From positions 2,480,001 to 2,544,000 of the forward strand of contig NZ_CP151635.1 in assembly GCF_038397735.1 (NCBI RefSeq): a stretch of DNA of 64,000 nucleotides. Reading direction: 5' to 3'. The stretch's first letter is position 1. Each line of letters begins with the position of its first letter. The notes beneath the pieces were generated by a model. The model worked only from the letters and a program-made list of their open reading frames with translations. It did not search any database and had not been told where the DNA came from. Source of the stretch: Microbacterium sp. LWH13-1.2. Its GTDB lineage: Bacteria > Actinomycetota > Actinomycetes > Actinomycetales > Microbacteriaceae. Below, piece after piece: positions 35,184 through 43,185 of this stretch. The position numbers and the translations under genes were made by a program.

Positions 35184-36590
35184 GTGGCATCCTCTCGCTT
35201 CGCACCCCTGCAGCGGCTCGTGATCTCGGTCGCCGTGCTCGCGTCCTTCGTGACCTTCCTCGACGGCACGGTCGTGACCGTCGCCCTCCCCGCGATCAGC
35301 CGGGAGCTCGGCGGCGGCATCACCACCCAGCAGTGGGTCGTCGACGCGTACCTCATCACCTTGAGCGCGCTGATCCTTCTCGCGGGTTCGGTCTCGGACG
35401 CCTACGGGCGCGTCCTCGTGATGCGCGTCGGTCTCGTCGCGTTCGGGGTGGCATCCGTCGCGGTGGCCGCCGCCCCCGATCCGCTGATCCTGATCATCGC
35501 CCGCGCGGCACAGGGCGCGGCGGGCGCACTGCTGGTGCCGAGCTCGCTCGCCCTGATCACCGCGACCATGCGCGCCGACGTGCAGTCGAGGGCGATCGGC
35601 GTGTGGACCGCGTTCACGACCGCCGCACAGCTCGTCGGGCCCCTGCTCGGCGGGCTCTTCGTCGATTTCCTGTCGTGGCGGTTCGTGTTCCTCATCAACG
35701 TCTTCCCGATCGCGGTCACCCTCGTGCTGCTCTCCCGGCTGAAGCTGAAAGAGCACCCGAGCGGCGTACGCGTCGACTGGGTCAGCGGCGCACTGTGCGC
35801 GATCGGACTCGGCGCGGTGGTGTTCGCGCTCATCGAGCAGCCCAACATGGGCTGGCAGTCCCCCGCGATCTGGCTGCCGGGCATCCTCGGCGCCGCGCTG
35901 TTCGCCTGGTTCCTGGTGCGCCAGCAGCGGTCGTCGGCCCCGCTCATGCCGCTGTCCCTGTTCCGCGTGCGCGACTTCGCGTGGGGCAACCTCGCGACGC
36001 TCTTCGTCTACGCCGCACTGTCGCTCAACGGCTTCGTGGTCGGCGTCTACCTGCAGCAGGGGGCTGGGCTCAGTGCCACCGCCGCGGGCCTTGCGAGCCT
36101 GCCGATGACGATCCTGATGATCCTGGTGAGCTCGCGCGCGGGTTCGTGGGCCGGGCGCTTCGGGCCGCGCATCTTCATGACCGTCGGGCCGCTCATCATG
36201 GCCGCCGGCGCCCTCATGCTGCTGCTCGTCGGCGAGGACTTCGACTACTGGTGGCAGGTGCTCCCCGCCATGATCGTGCTGGGCCTGGGCCTCTCGCTCA
36301 CGGTCGCCCCTCTCACCTCGGCGATCCTCGGTGCGATCGACGAATCGCGCTCGGGCATCGCGTCAGCCGTGAACAACGCCGTCTCCCGTGTCGCCGGCCT
36401 GCTGGTCGTGGCCATGCTGTCCACCATCATCGGCGGCACTCTCGACCTCGCGGGCTTCCACAACGCGGCGTGGGTGACGGCGGCGCTGCTCGTGCTCGGC
36501 GGGGTCGTGTCGTGGATCGGGATCCGGCGCAACCCTGCAGAGGACCCGGCGCCCGAGCCGGTCGACGGTGCACCCTCGCCGATCGGTTGA
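35184..36590 (+). CDS. MFS drug:H+ antiporter, DHA2 family
   Basis: The 468-residue membrane protein begins with the DHA2 signature FVTFLDGTVVTVALPAI in helix 1, followed by the cytoplasmic loop motif GSVSDAYGRVLVMR and the antiporter motif VGPLLGGLFVDFLSWRFVFLINV in helix 5. About 14 hydrophobic helices are expected. It should expel lipophilic drugs or metabolites. The GTG at 35184 is 37 bp after the ligase gene and no regulator gene is adjacent. Confidence 0.9.
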   Translation: MASSRFAPLQRLVISVAVLASFVTFLDGTVVTVALPAISRELGGGITTQQWVVDAYLITLSALILLAGSVSDAYGRVLVMRVGLVAFGVASVAVAAAPDPLILIIARAAQGAAGALLVPSSLALITATMRADVQSRAIGVWTAFTTAAQLVGPLLGGLFVDFLSWRFVFLINVFPIAVTLVLLSRLKLKEHPSGVRVDWVSGALCAIGLGAVVFALIEQPNMGWQSPAIWLPGILGAALFAWFLVRQQRSSAPLMPLSLFRVRDFAWGNLATLFVYAALSLNGFVVGVYLQQGAGLSATAAGLASLPMTILMILVSSRAGSWAGRFGPRIFMTVGPLIMAAGALMLLLVGEDFDYWWQVLPAMIVLGLGLSLTVAPLTSAILGAIDESRSGIASAVNNAVSRVAGLLVVAMLSTIIGGTLDLAGFHNAAWVTAALLVLGGVVSWIGIRRNPAEDPAPEPVDGAPSPIG

Positions 36591-36651
36591 CGATGTCAGT
36601 GGCCGGGCGCACACTGGGGGCATCGTCTCCCCGAGCATCCGGAGGTCCACC

Positions 36652-37347
36652 GTGAGCACGACCCAGACGCCCCTTCCGCCCGTCGTCGACGCCGACACGT
36701 GGCGGCACGAGCTCGACGCACTCCGCGTGCGCGAGAAGGCCGCGACACGAGAGCTCGATGCGATCGCGGCACAGCGTCGACGGCTGCCGATGGTCGAGCT
36801 GCCCGAGTACACGCTGGTCGGCGAAGAGGGGCCGGTGCGCCTGTCCGAGATCTTCGACCGTCACCCGCAGCTCATCGTCTACAACCACATGTGGACGGAC
36901 GGCAACGAATGGCAGTGCCCGGGGTGCACCGGCTTCACCTCGCAGTTCACCCGCCTCGATTTCCTCGAGAGGTACTACGACGCCCGGTTCGTGATCGTGA
37001 CGAACGGACCGATCGACGAAGCCCTCGCGTATCGCGAGAAGGTGGGCAACCGGATGACCTGGTACTCGAGCGCCGACAGTCCGTTCGGCGCCGACATGGA
37101 TGCGGGGCCGAACGAGGGGTTCGGCGTGAACGTGTTCCTGCGCGACGGCGACACCGTCTATCGCACGTGGCACACGAACGGGCGAGGCACCGAGCGGCTG
37201 AGTCATCTGCAGGGTCTCGTCGACCTGCTCCCCTACGGCCGCCAGGAGGCGTGGGAGGACTCCCCGGCCGGATGGCCCCAGCACGGCACGTACGATCAGG
37301 GGATGGGTTCGAAAGAGGTCGCAGAGCTGTACGGGGCGCGCAGCTGA
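36652..37347 (+). CDS. DUF899 thioredoxin-fold protein
   Basis: The 231-residue protein matches DUF899: VREKAATRELDAIAAQRRRLPMV, LSEIFDRHPQLIVYNHMW, and the paired cysteines CPGCTGFTSQF replacing a thioredoxin CxxC as seen in the family. The C-terminus shows EGFGVNVFLRDGDTVYRTWHTNGRG. A reductase or peroxide-related role is plausible but unproven. The GTG at 36652 follows GGAGG; an ATG 84 bases upstream would add a basic leader. Its TGA overlaps a CTG that may start the next gene. Confidence 0.85.
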   Translation: MSTTQTPLPPVVDADTWRHELDALRVREKAATRELDAIAAQRRRLPMVELPEYTLVGEEGPVRLSEIFDRHPQLIVYNHMWTDGNEWQCPGCTGFTSQFTRLDFLERYYDARFVIVTNGPIDEALAYREKVGNRMTWYSSADSPFGADMDAGPNEGFGVNVFLRDGDTVYRTWHTNGRGTERLSHLQGLVDLLPYGRQEAWEDSPAGWPQHGTYDQGMGSKEVAELYGARS

Positions 37348-38159
37348 GGCGGGCGACGGTCGCACTCGTCGCGACGGTGCTCCTGGCTCTCGCTGCGTCC
37401 GGGTGCACCACGACCGCCTCCGACGCGACCTCGACCTTCGTTCGGCCACCGGCCGGTGCGGTCCCCGACTATCAGCTCGGCGGCGCCTACGATCCGGCCG
37501 ACGGTGTCGGCATCGTGGGTCGGGACCGCTCGGATGACCCCGCCGAGGGACTGTACTCGATCTGCTACGTGAACGGTTTCCAGACCCAGCCGGGCGAGCT
37601 CGACACCTGGCCCGACGACCTTGTGCTGCAGAGCAGCGGCGAGCCCGTGTTCGACCCCGACTGGCCGGACGAGGCGCTGCTCGACACCTCGACCGACGAC
37701 CGCCGCGAGCGGATCGCCGACACGGTGGCGCCGTGGATCGAGGGGTGCGCCGAATCGGGCTTCGACGCCGTCGAGTTCGACAACCTCGACTCCTACACCC
37801 GCTCCGACGACGCGCTGACCCTCGACGACAACCTCGCCCTCGCGGCACTGCTCGTCGACGTCGCCCACGACGCGGGTCTCGCCGCCGGGCAGAAGAACAC
37901 GGCGGAAGATGCTGCGGTGCTGCACGAGCGCGCCGGGTTCGACTTCGCCGTGGTCGAGGAGTGCGCCGCCTATGAAGAATGCCCCGCGTTCGCCGAGGTC
38001 TACGGCGACGCCGTGATCGACATCGAGTACTCCGACGAGCTTCCGCGCACCTTCGCCGAGATGTGCGCCGACGACGACTCCCCCGCATCCATGGTGCTGA
38101 GGGATCGTGATCTCGTCACGCCTGGGCATGAGCAGTACGTGTTCGAGACGTGCCGCTGA
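37344..38159 (+). CDS. GH114-like secreted lipoprotein with possible CTG start
   Basis: The frame encodes a lipoprotein signal (LRRATVALVATVLLALAASGC) and a barrel-like domain with YSICYVNGFQTQPGE, GFDAVEFDNLDSYTRSDD and GQKNTAEDAAVL. These are patterns of the endo-alpha-1,4-polygalactosaminidase (GH114/TM1410-type) family, which cleaves galactosamine-rich polysaccharide. There is no ATG, GTG or TTG at a workable distance before the signal peptide. The best start is a CTG at 37344 that overlaps the DUF899 stop as CTGA and gives a twin-Arg n-region. The next GTG (37377) would leave a signal without charge. The protein is about 271 residues. Confidence 0.75.
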   Translation: MRRATVALVATVLLALAASGCTTTASDATSTFVRPPAGAVPDYQLGGAYDPADGVGIVGRDRSDDPAEGLYSICYVNGFQTQPGELDTWPDDLVLQSSGEPVFDPDWPDEALLDTSTDDRRERIADTVAPWIEGCAESGFDAVEFDNLDSYTRSDDALTLDDNLALAALLVDVAHDAGLAAGQKNTAEDAAVLHERAGFDFAVVEECAAYEECPAFAEVYGDAVIDIEYSDELPRTFAEMCADDDSPASMVLRDRDLVTPGHEQYVFETCR

Positions 38160-38204
38160 CCGCTCGGGCCTCGATGCGGCATGCGCTCTCGGTAGGCTGA
38201 CCCC

Positions 38205-38885
38205 GTGAGCAAGACGGGGGATCACGACGGCGCCGCGCCGAGGATCGACGTGCGTGCGATCGTGTCGCGCTGGTGGCGCTCCCTCGCCGAGGTCCCCCGA
38301 TGGATCTGGGTCGCCGCCGCCGCCCTCATCGCCCTGATCCTCGTCGTGGTCGCGATCGGCGGTTTCGCGCAGGCGCAGACCGCCCCGATCGAACTCGGCG
38401 CGGACGACGAGGCGCGTGCCTCCGTCTATGCCGTCACCGTGCTCGACGCCGAGTTCACCGACGAGGTCGAGTCCGAGTACCTCGAGGCCGAGCCCGGCGA
38501 GAAGCTGCTCGTCATGACGATGCGCATGGAGAATCTCTCCGACGCCCCGATCGGTGTCGGCACGACGGCTGACCGCACCAAGGCAGGCCTCGTCAACACC
38601 GACGACCCGCTGATCGAGCTCGACGGAGCAACCGCGACCGACTCGGTGTCGATCTGGCGCGCCGACGGTTCGTCAGGTCAGGTCATCCTGCAGCCCGGCG
38701 TCCCGAGCGAGGTCTCACTCGCCTGGACGGTGCCGGACGACGCCTTCCCCGACGGAGTCGTCTCTCTCGACATCCACGAGGTCGAGATCCGCCGCGGCGC
38801 GGTCATCCTGTCGTCGAGCGTCGTCACCTGGCGCGCGGCAGAGACGTTCGCACGTATCAGCGTGACCCCGACGGAGGCGCCATGA
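38205..38885 (+). CDS. Single-pass membrane protein of unknown function
   Basis: The 226-residue protein has a short basic cytosolic N-terminus, one helix at about 37-60 (WIWVAAAALIALILVVVAIGGF) and an exported beta-rich domain. That domain carries AEPGEKLLVMTMRMENLSDAPIGVG and VPSEVSLAWTVPDDAFPDGVVSL, resembling DUF4352-type immunoglobulin-like domains. The GTG at 38205 begins a three-gene run: its stop overlaps the following gene's ATG as ATGA. It may be an accessory of an unidentified surface or secretion machine. Confidence 0.7.
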   Translation: MSKTGDHDGAAPRIDVRAIVSRWWRSLAEVPRWIWVAAAALIALILVVVAIGGFAQAQTAPIELGADDEARASVYAVTVLDAEFTDEVESEYLEAEPGEKLLVMTMRMENLSDAPIGVGTTADRTKAGLVNTDDPLIELDGATATDSVSIWRADGSSGQVILQPGVPSEVSLAWTVPDDAFPDGVVSLDIHEVEIRRGAVILSSSVVTWRAAETFARISVTPTEAP

Positions 38886-39439
38886 GACGCGCCCTGCCGT
38901 GGATCCTCGGTGGCCTGCTCGTGATCGCCGCGGGCGCGGTCACCGCTGTGACGCCCGACGACGAGTCCCTGGTCGGTCCGACCGTCCAGCGCGGCTCGTT
39001 CGGTGACGCGGTCGAATCGCGCACCCTCGTCGCGAAAGCAACCGAGGCGACCTTCGCCGACGAGGTGGCCGTGCCTTCGTCCGACTGGAGCGCCGAGGGC
39101 AACTGGCTCGTGGTGACGGTCGTCGCCTCCGCGCCGACCACCGAGCTGGACACCGCCATCCAGCTCGCGACGCTGGTGGTCGGCGATCGGGTGTTCCAGG
39201 CCAGCGAAAGGCCTTCGGCGTCGCTGAAGGCTATCCCATTGCGCGTCGGAATCGACACCGCCGGCATGTTCGCGTTCGAGCTGCCGCCCGACGTCGATGC
39301 GGGAGCGGCCGAGCTGCGACTGACGACCTCGTATTTCACTGCCGAACTCGACGACCTCGTCGCGATTCCGTTGACGCTCGACGATCTGCCCCGCACGCCG
39401 AGCATCGAGCTCACCGACTCCGAGCTGGTCACCCCGTGA
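38882..39439 (+). CDS. Anchored exported protein of unknown function
   Basis: The 185-residue protein starts with a signal anchor (RRALPWILGGLLVIAAGAVTA) and continues with a soluble beta-rich domain including NWLVVTVVASAPTTELDT and FAFELPPDVDAGAAELRLT. The fold pattern resembles that of the preceding gene, suggesting a duplicated domain type. Start and stop overlap the neighbouring genes by four bases on both sides (ATGA, GTGA), so translation of all three is coupled. Confidence 0.7.
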   Translation: MRRALPWILGGLLVIAAGAVTAVTPDDESLVGPTVQRGSFGDAVESRTLVAKATEATFADEVAVPSSDWSAEGNWLVVTVVASAPTTELDTAIQLATLVVGDRVFQASERPSASLKAIPLRVGIDTAGMFAFELPPDVDAGAAELRLTTSYFTAELDDLVAIPLTLDDLPRTPSIELTDSELVTP

Positions 39440-39921
39440 CCTGGTGGCGCGAACAGCGCACGGCACTCGCCGCCCTCGTGATCGCGGCCGTCGCCGTGGT
39501 CGGGGCGACCGTGTGGCTCGACGTCGTCCCGAGCATCCGCCCGACCGACCGGGTCATCGAGGCGGAGTCGACCGTCGACATCGCGGGGCAGACTCTCTCG
39601 CTGGGTCCCACCGAGTGGGGCGAGTTCGAGGCCCCGCAAGGATCTCGCACGCTCAGCGTCCGCCTGAGCTCGACCGGAGGTTTCGACGCCTCGGTGTGCG
39701 GACCGGCGACGCTGACCGAGACCGACTCGTCCCGTACGTGGGTCAGCTCGCGAGCGGGTCTCGACGTGTCCTACGACGACGGCGAGAGCTCATGCACCAT
39801 CGAGTCAGATGCGTACCGGATCCTGCTCGTCTTCCTGGTTCCGGATGACGCCGACGGTCCCTTCCGCCTCGACATCGAAGGGAGCGACGCCGACGTCGCC
39901 CGCTTCGTCATCGAGCCCTGA
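39436..39921 (+). CDS. Anchored exported protein of unknown function
   Basis: The 161-residue protein has a signal anchor (about 10-30, TALAALVIAAVAVVGATVWL) and a beta-rich exported domain with two cysteines (SVCGPATL, SSCTIES) that could form a disulfide. It is the third member of the coupled cluster and begins with a GTGA overlap. Its last 117 bases overlap the 3' end of the membrane protein gene on the opposite strand. Confidence 0.68.
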   Translation: MTWWREQRTALAALVIAAVAVVGATVWLDVVPSIRPTDRVIEAESTVDIAGQTLSLGPTEWGEFEAPQGSRTLSVRLSSTGGFDASVCGPATLTETDSSRTWVSSRAGLDVSYDDGESSCTIESDAYRILLVFLVPDDADGPFRLDIEGSDADVARFVIEP

Positions 39922-41073
39922 CGGGCGGGTGTCGAGACCGGCCTGCGGTCGGCCGATCACGCCGTCGTAGGCTGTCGCGACGATCGCTACCCGCAGGGGC
40001 TCTGCCAGCGCGGCCACCGCGACGGTGACGAGGGGGAAGAATCCGGCCCAGAACGCCGACTCATGGCCGCCGATGATCAACAGCGCACCTCGGGTGCCCG
40101 CCTGCTCGGCGAACCCCCAGGCGGCGTACGCCAACGCATAGACGCCGAAGAGCAGCGGCCCGCCACGCCAGATCACGGTGACAGCGGCCCAGAGTCCTTC
40201 GAGTCGCATCACGAGAGTGCGGGCGACGCTCATCGCAGCACCGCGCGCCGCTCCCCCGCCCCAGCGTCCGAACGACGGGGTCGAGTCGAACGTCGTTCCG
40301 AAGATCACACCGGCGACCGTCAACCACGCCGCCGGAACGATGAGGGCCGCGATGAGGATGCCGAACAGCCAGGTCGCGCCTTCCCAGACCGCGGCCACGG
40401 GCTGGAGGTTCACGGCGAACCAGTCTCCGAAGCCCTGCAGCCAGCCGACTGCCTCGCGATCCGCGAACCAGTCGAGAACGCCGTTCCACCACCGGGCCAC
40501 CATCGTGAAGAGCATGAAGGTCCACAGCACCTCCGCGTACGTGGCGAGGATGACCGTCCACCGCGGCAGCCGCTCGGCGAAACGGGTGAACAGCAGACGC
40601 GCGATCAGGGCGACGACGAGAACGGTCACCGGCAGCACGCCCACGGCGATCAGACCGCCGCGGTCTCCGACCTGCGCGAGGTCGTAACCCGAATCGGCCA
40701 GGGCGATCGCGCTCGCGATCCGGAAGAAGTCGATCTGATCGACGTCGAGAAGACCCCATGCGGTGTAGAACGCGAAGAAGGGCAGGATCGCCGCGAGCAT
40801 GGCCGAGCCGAACTCGCGGATGCCGCCGGCTTCCTCTCTGCGGCTGTGCGGCAGAGAGGGCCGCACCGTGAGGTACATGGCGACGTACGAGACGAGACGA
40901 GCGGCGACCGCGAGCGGCAGCAGCAGCAGACCGCCGAGCGTGGTGTGGCCACCGACGAAGCCTGCGAACTCGACGAGCACACGGTGCAGGGCTTCACCGC
41001 CGAGGTACCAGGCCATGAGCGCAGGCCAGTGCCTGGCGACGATGCGCCCGAACGTCCGGAGGGCCTGAGACAT
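39805..41073 (-). CDS. Polytopic membrane protein of unknown function
   Basis: The 422-residue protein has about seven to eight hydrophobic segments, beginning with FGRIVARHWPALMAWYLGGEALHR and including LLLLPLAVAARLVSYVAMYL and GPLLFGVYALAYAAWGF. The C-terminal 35-40 residues are acidic and are encoded opposite the end of the previous gene. No family was recognised. Its proximity and convergent orientation to three anchored proteins suggests a common envelope function, which is inference. The ATG at 41071-41073 gives a compact N-terminus. Confidence 0.72.
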   Translation of the reverse strand: MSQALRTFGRIVARHWPALMAWYLGGEALHRVLVEFAGFVGGHTTLGGLLLLPLAVAARLVSYVAMYLTVRPSLPHSRREEAGGIREFGSAMLAAILPFFAFYTAWGLLDVDQIDFFRIASAIALADSGYDLAQVGDRGGLIAVGVLPVTVLVVALIARLLFTRFAERLPRWTVILATYAEVLWTFMLFTMVARWWNGVLDWFADREAVGWLQGFGDWFAVNLQPVAAVWEGATWLFGILIAALIVPAAWLTVAGVIFGTTFDSTPSFGRWGGGAARGAAMSVARTLVMRLEGLWAAVTVIWRGGPLLFGVYALAYAAWGFAEQAGTRGALLIIGGHESAFWAGFFPLVTVAVAALAEPLRVAIVATAYDGVIGRPQAGLDTRPSGLDDEAGDVGVAPFDVEAEGTVGVIRNQEDEQDPVRI

Positions 41074-41153
41074 GTGCCCTACCGTAGCCGGTCGGGGTCG
41101 CCCTGCTCACGTCGCGCGGCGCGACCGAGCTCCGGCGTCACCGTGCCGCCGCG

Positions 41154-42497
41154 TCATCGGTGGAAGGGGCACCCGCCGGATGCCGGCGCAGACGCCGACC
41201 GCACTTCGCCGCCCGAGCGCGGCTTGGTGGGCAGTCGGCGCCGGTTGACAGCGAGTCCTTCGTCGAGGATCCGCAGACCGGGGTCGCTCAGCACCGTGAT
41301 CGCGGCGGCGAGGCCGGCGATCGCGAGCTTCTCTCCCGGGCAGCGGTGGCCGGTCGCGACGTCGGCACCGCCGTGCGGGATGAATGCGGCGAGCGCCTCG
41401 TAGTCGTCTCCGACATCGCGGAACCGCTCGGGGTCGAATCGCTGCGGCCGTGCCCAGAACCGCTCGTCGGTGTTCGTGCCGAGGATGTCGAGCACGACGC
41501 GTCCACCGGCATCCACCCTCTGTCCGTCGATCTCGATGTCGGCGATCGCCCAGCCGGGGAGCATCGGGACGAACGGAGAGATGCGGCGGACCTCCTGCGC
41601 GAACATGACCGACAGCGGACCGCCGACCAGGCTGCCCCGTTCGGCGGCCTCGGCCGCGATCCGCTCACGCCAGTCGGGTCGCTCGTGCAGCTCCTTCGCC
41701 GCGAACGCGACGAAGCGCGCGACCGCGATCATCGGACGGATGCTGTTCTGCAGCTCGACGCCCGCGACGCGGGCGGGAAGCAGCTCGCCGTCCCGATCGC
41801 GATGGTGCGCCCACTGCTCGAGCGCGCTGCCTTCCTCGGCACTCAGCGCGCCGTGGCGCACGGCCTCGATGAGTCGGGCGGAGTGCCGGTCCGACCACCA
41901 GCGGTTCGTCAGGGCCGCGATGTACTCGGGCGAGTAGGGGGATCCGAATCCGTCGACGATCTGCGCGAGACGAGCCGCCCAGCGGGTCTTCGCGGCCGGA
42001 GTGCCCGGCACCCCGGCCCACCCCATGATCGCGCGCCCGAGTGCGCCGACCGCCGCGTCATAGGCGCTGCGCGTGCCGCCGTCGATCCAGGCCTGCCGCT
42101 CGCTCTGCCACTCGCGCTCGAGCCACGGGGTCAGACGGTCGACCTGTGCATCCTCGTAGGCGACCTCGACGAACGTCGCCTTGCGATGCCTGTGCTCGTC
42201 GCCGTCGAGGCTGTGCACGGAGCCGTGGCCGAACAGGCTCTCCTGCACGAGGGCAGGCATGGCACCCGAGCGCGCGATACGCGTCTCGTCGTAGAACAGC
42301 TCCACGCCCTCGACGCCGCGCACGAGCACGGCGTCGTCACCGAGCAGGCTCATGGGCGCCGATCGCGCGCCGGGCCGCACCCGCCGCCAGATGCGCGGAC
42401 CGAAGCCGTAGCCCCGGGTGAGCAGAGAGGGTGCGTCGTCGTGCGCCAGAGCGCCGATTCTGCGGGCGGCGCGCGCGGGAAGGTCGATGAGTGCCAT
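41154..42497 (-). CDS. CYP152-type cytochrome P450 (fatty acid peroxygenase)
   Basis: The 447-residue heme protein has the P450 ligand Cys386 in GHRCPGEKLA. In place of the usual acid-alcohol pair of the I helix it has Arg254-Pro255 in LQNSIRPMIAVARF, and EVRRISPFVPMLPG follows, both hallmarks of CYP152 peroxygenases (P450BSbeta/OleT type). These use hydrogen peroxide to hydroxylate or decarboxylate fatty acids and need no redox partner; none is encoded nearby. The ATG at 42497 follows a basic, non-family extension that I excluded. It is divergent from an SRPBCC gene; a desaturase gene 2 kb away also acts on fatty acids. Confidence 0.86.
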   Translation of the reverse strand: MALIDLPARAARRIGALAHDDAPSLLTRGYGFGPRIWRRVRPGARSAPMSLLGDDAVLVRGVEGVELFYDETRIARSGAMPALVQESLFGHGSVHSLDGDEHRHRKATFVEVAYEDAQVDRLTPWLEREWQSERQAWIDGGTRSAYDAAVGALGRAIMGWAGVPGTPAAKTRWAARLAQIVDGFGSPYSPEYIAALTNRWWSDRHSARLIEAVRHGALSAEEGSALEQWAHHRDRDGELLPARVAGVELQNSIRPMIAVARFVAFAAKELHERPDWRERIAAEAAERGSLVGGPLSVMFAQEVRRISPFVPMLPGWAIADIEIDGQRVDAGGRVVLDILGTNTDERFWARPQRFDPERFRDVGDDYEALAAFIPHGGADVATGHRCPGEKLAIAGLAAAITVLSDPGLRILDEGLAVNRRRLPTKPRSGGEVRSASAPASGGCPFHR

Positions 42498-42673
42498 GAG
42501 CCGACGTTGGCAGAGACGCCGCCGCCGTTCCAGGGGGAGGCGCGGATGCGGTGCGCGTGCTAGCGCTGCTCGGCATCCGCGCATCGCGCGCATCTCACGC
42601 ATCCGGCCGCGTCAAGGCCCTGGGCGGTGCGGACGGGTGGCGCGACGATGCACTCAGGAGAGAAGAGGCCGAC

Positions 42674-43111
42674 ATGGCGAAGAACGTCCGCACGATGAAC
42701 TGCCATCCCGACGATGTGTTCCGGGTGCTCAGCGATGCCTGGCTCTACCCGGCGTGGGTCGTCGGCGCCTCGCGCATGCGCGACGTCGATGAGGCGTGGC
42801 CGCAGCCCGGAGCAGAGCTGCACCATTCGGTCGGCGTCTGGCCGGCTCTCCTCGACGACACCACGGTGGTCGAGGAGTGGGATCCACCCCATCGGATGGT
42901 CATGCGCGCGAAGGGCTGGCCGATCGGCGAGGCCAGGGTCACGCTGCGTGTGCGCTCACACGGCGACGGCACGATCGTGCGTATCGACGAGGAGCCGGTC
43001 AGCGGTCCGGCGACGCTGCTGCCGAGCGTGCTGACCACTCCCCTGCTGCGCTGGCGCAACTCCGAGACCCTGCACCGCCTGGGCTACCTCGCCGAGGGAA
43101 AGGCCGGCTGA
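42674..43111 (+). CDS. SRPBCC family protein
   Basis: The 145-residue protein has a START/Bet v 1-like fold: it starts VRTMNCHPDDVFRVLSDAWLYPAWVVGASRM, followed by a strand-rich middle and a C-terminal helix (WRNSETLHRLGYLAE). Such proteins bind hydrophobic ligands or act as polyketide cyclase-like enzymes. The ATG at 42674 follows AGAGAAGAGG. It is divergent from the P450 gene, so both may be under one promoter region. Confidence 0.83.
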   Translation: MAKNVRTMNCHPDDVFRVLSDAWLYPAWVVGASRMRDVDEAWPQPGAELHHSVGVWPALLDDTTVVEEWDPPHRMVMRAKGWPIGEARVTLRVRSHGDGTIVRIDEEPVSGPATLLPSVLTTPLLRWRNSETLHRLGYLAEGKAG

Positions 43112-43145
43112 GTCCGGAGCCTGAGCGGGGCTGACGGAGACGTGA

Positions 43146-43177
43146 GCCGGCTGCGCAGTACGGGCTGCACAGCCGGC
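43146..43177. terminator. Hairpin between convergent genes
   Basis: GCCGGCTG (43146-43153) and CAGCCGGC (43170-43177) pair perfectly, extended inside by GCAG/CTGC after a single-base offset. It lies between the SRPBCC stop and the alcohol dehydrogenase stop and could terminate both transcripts. Confidence 0.65.
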
Positions 43178-43185
43178 GGTCACCG

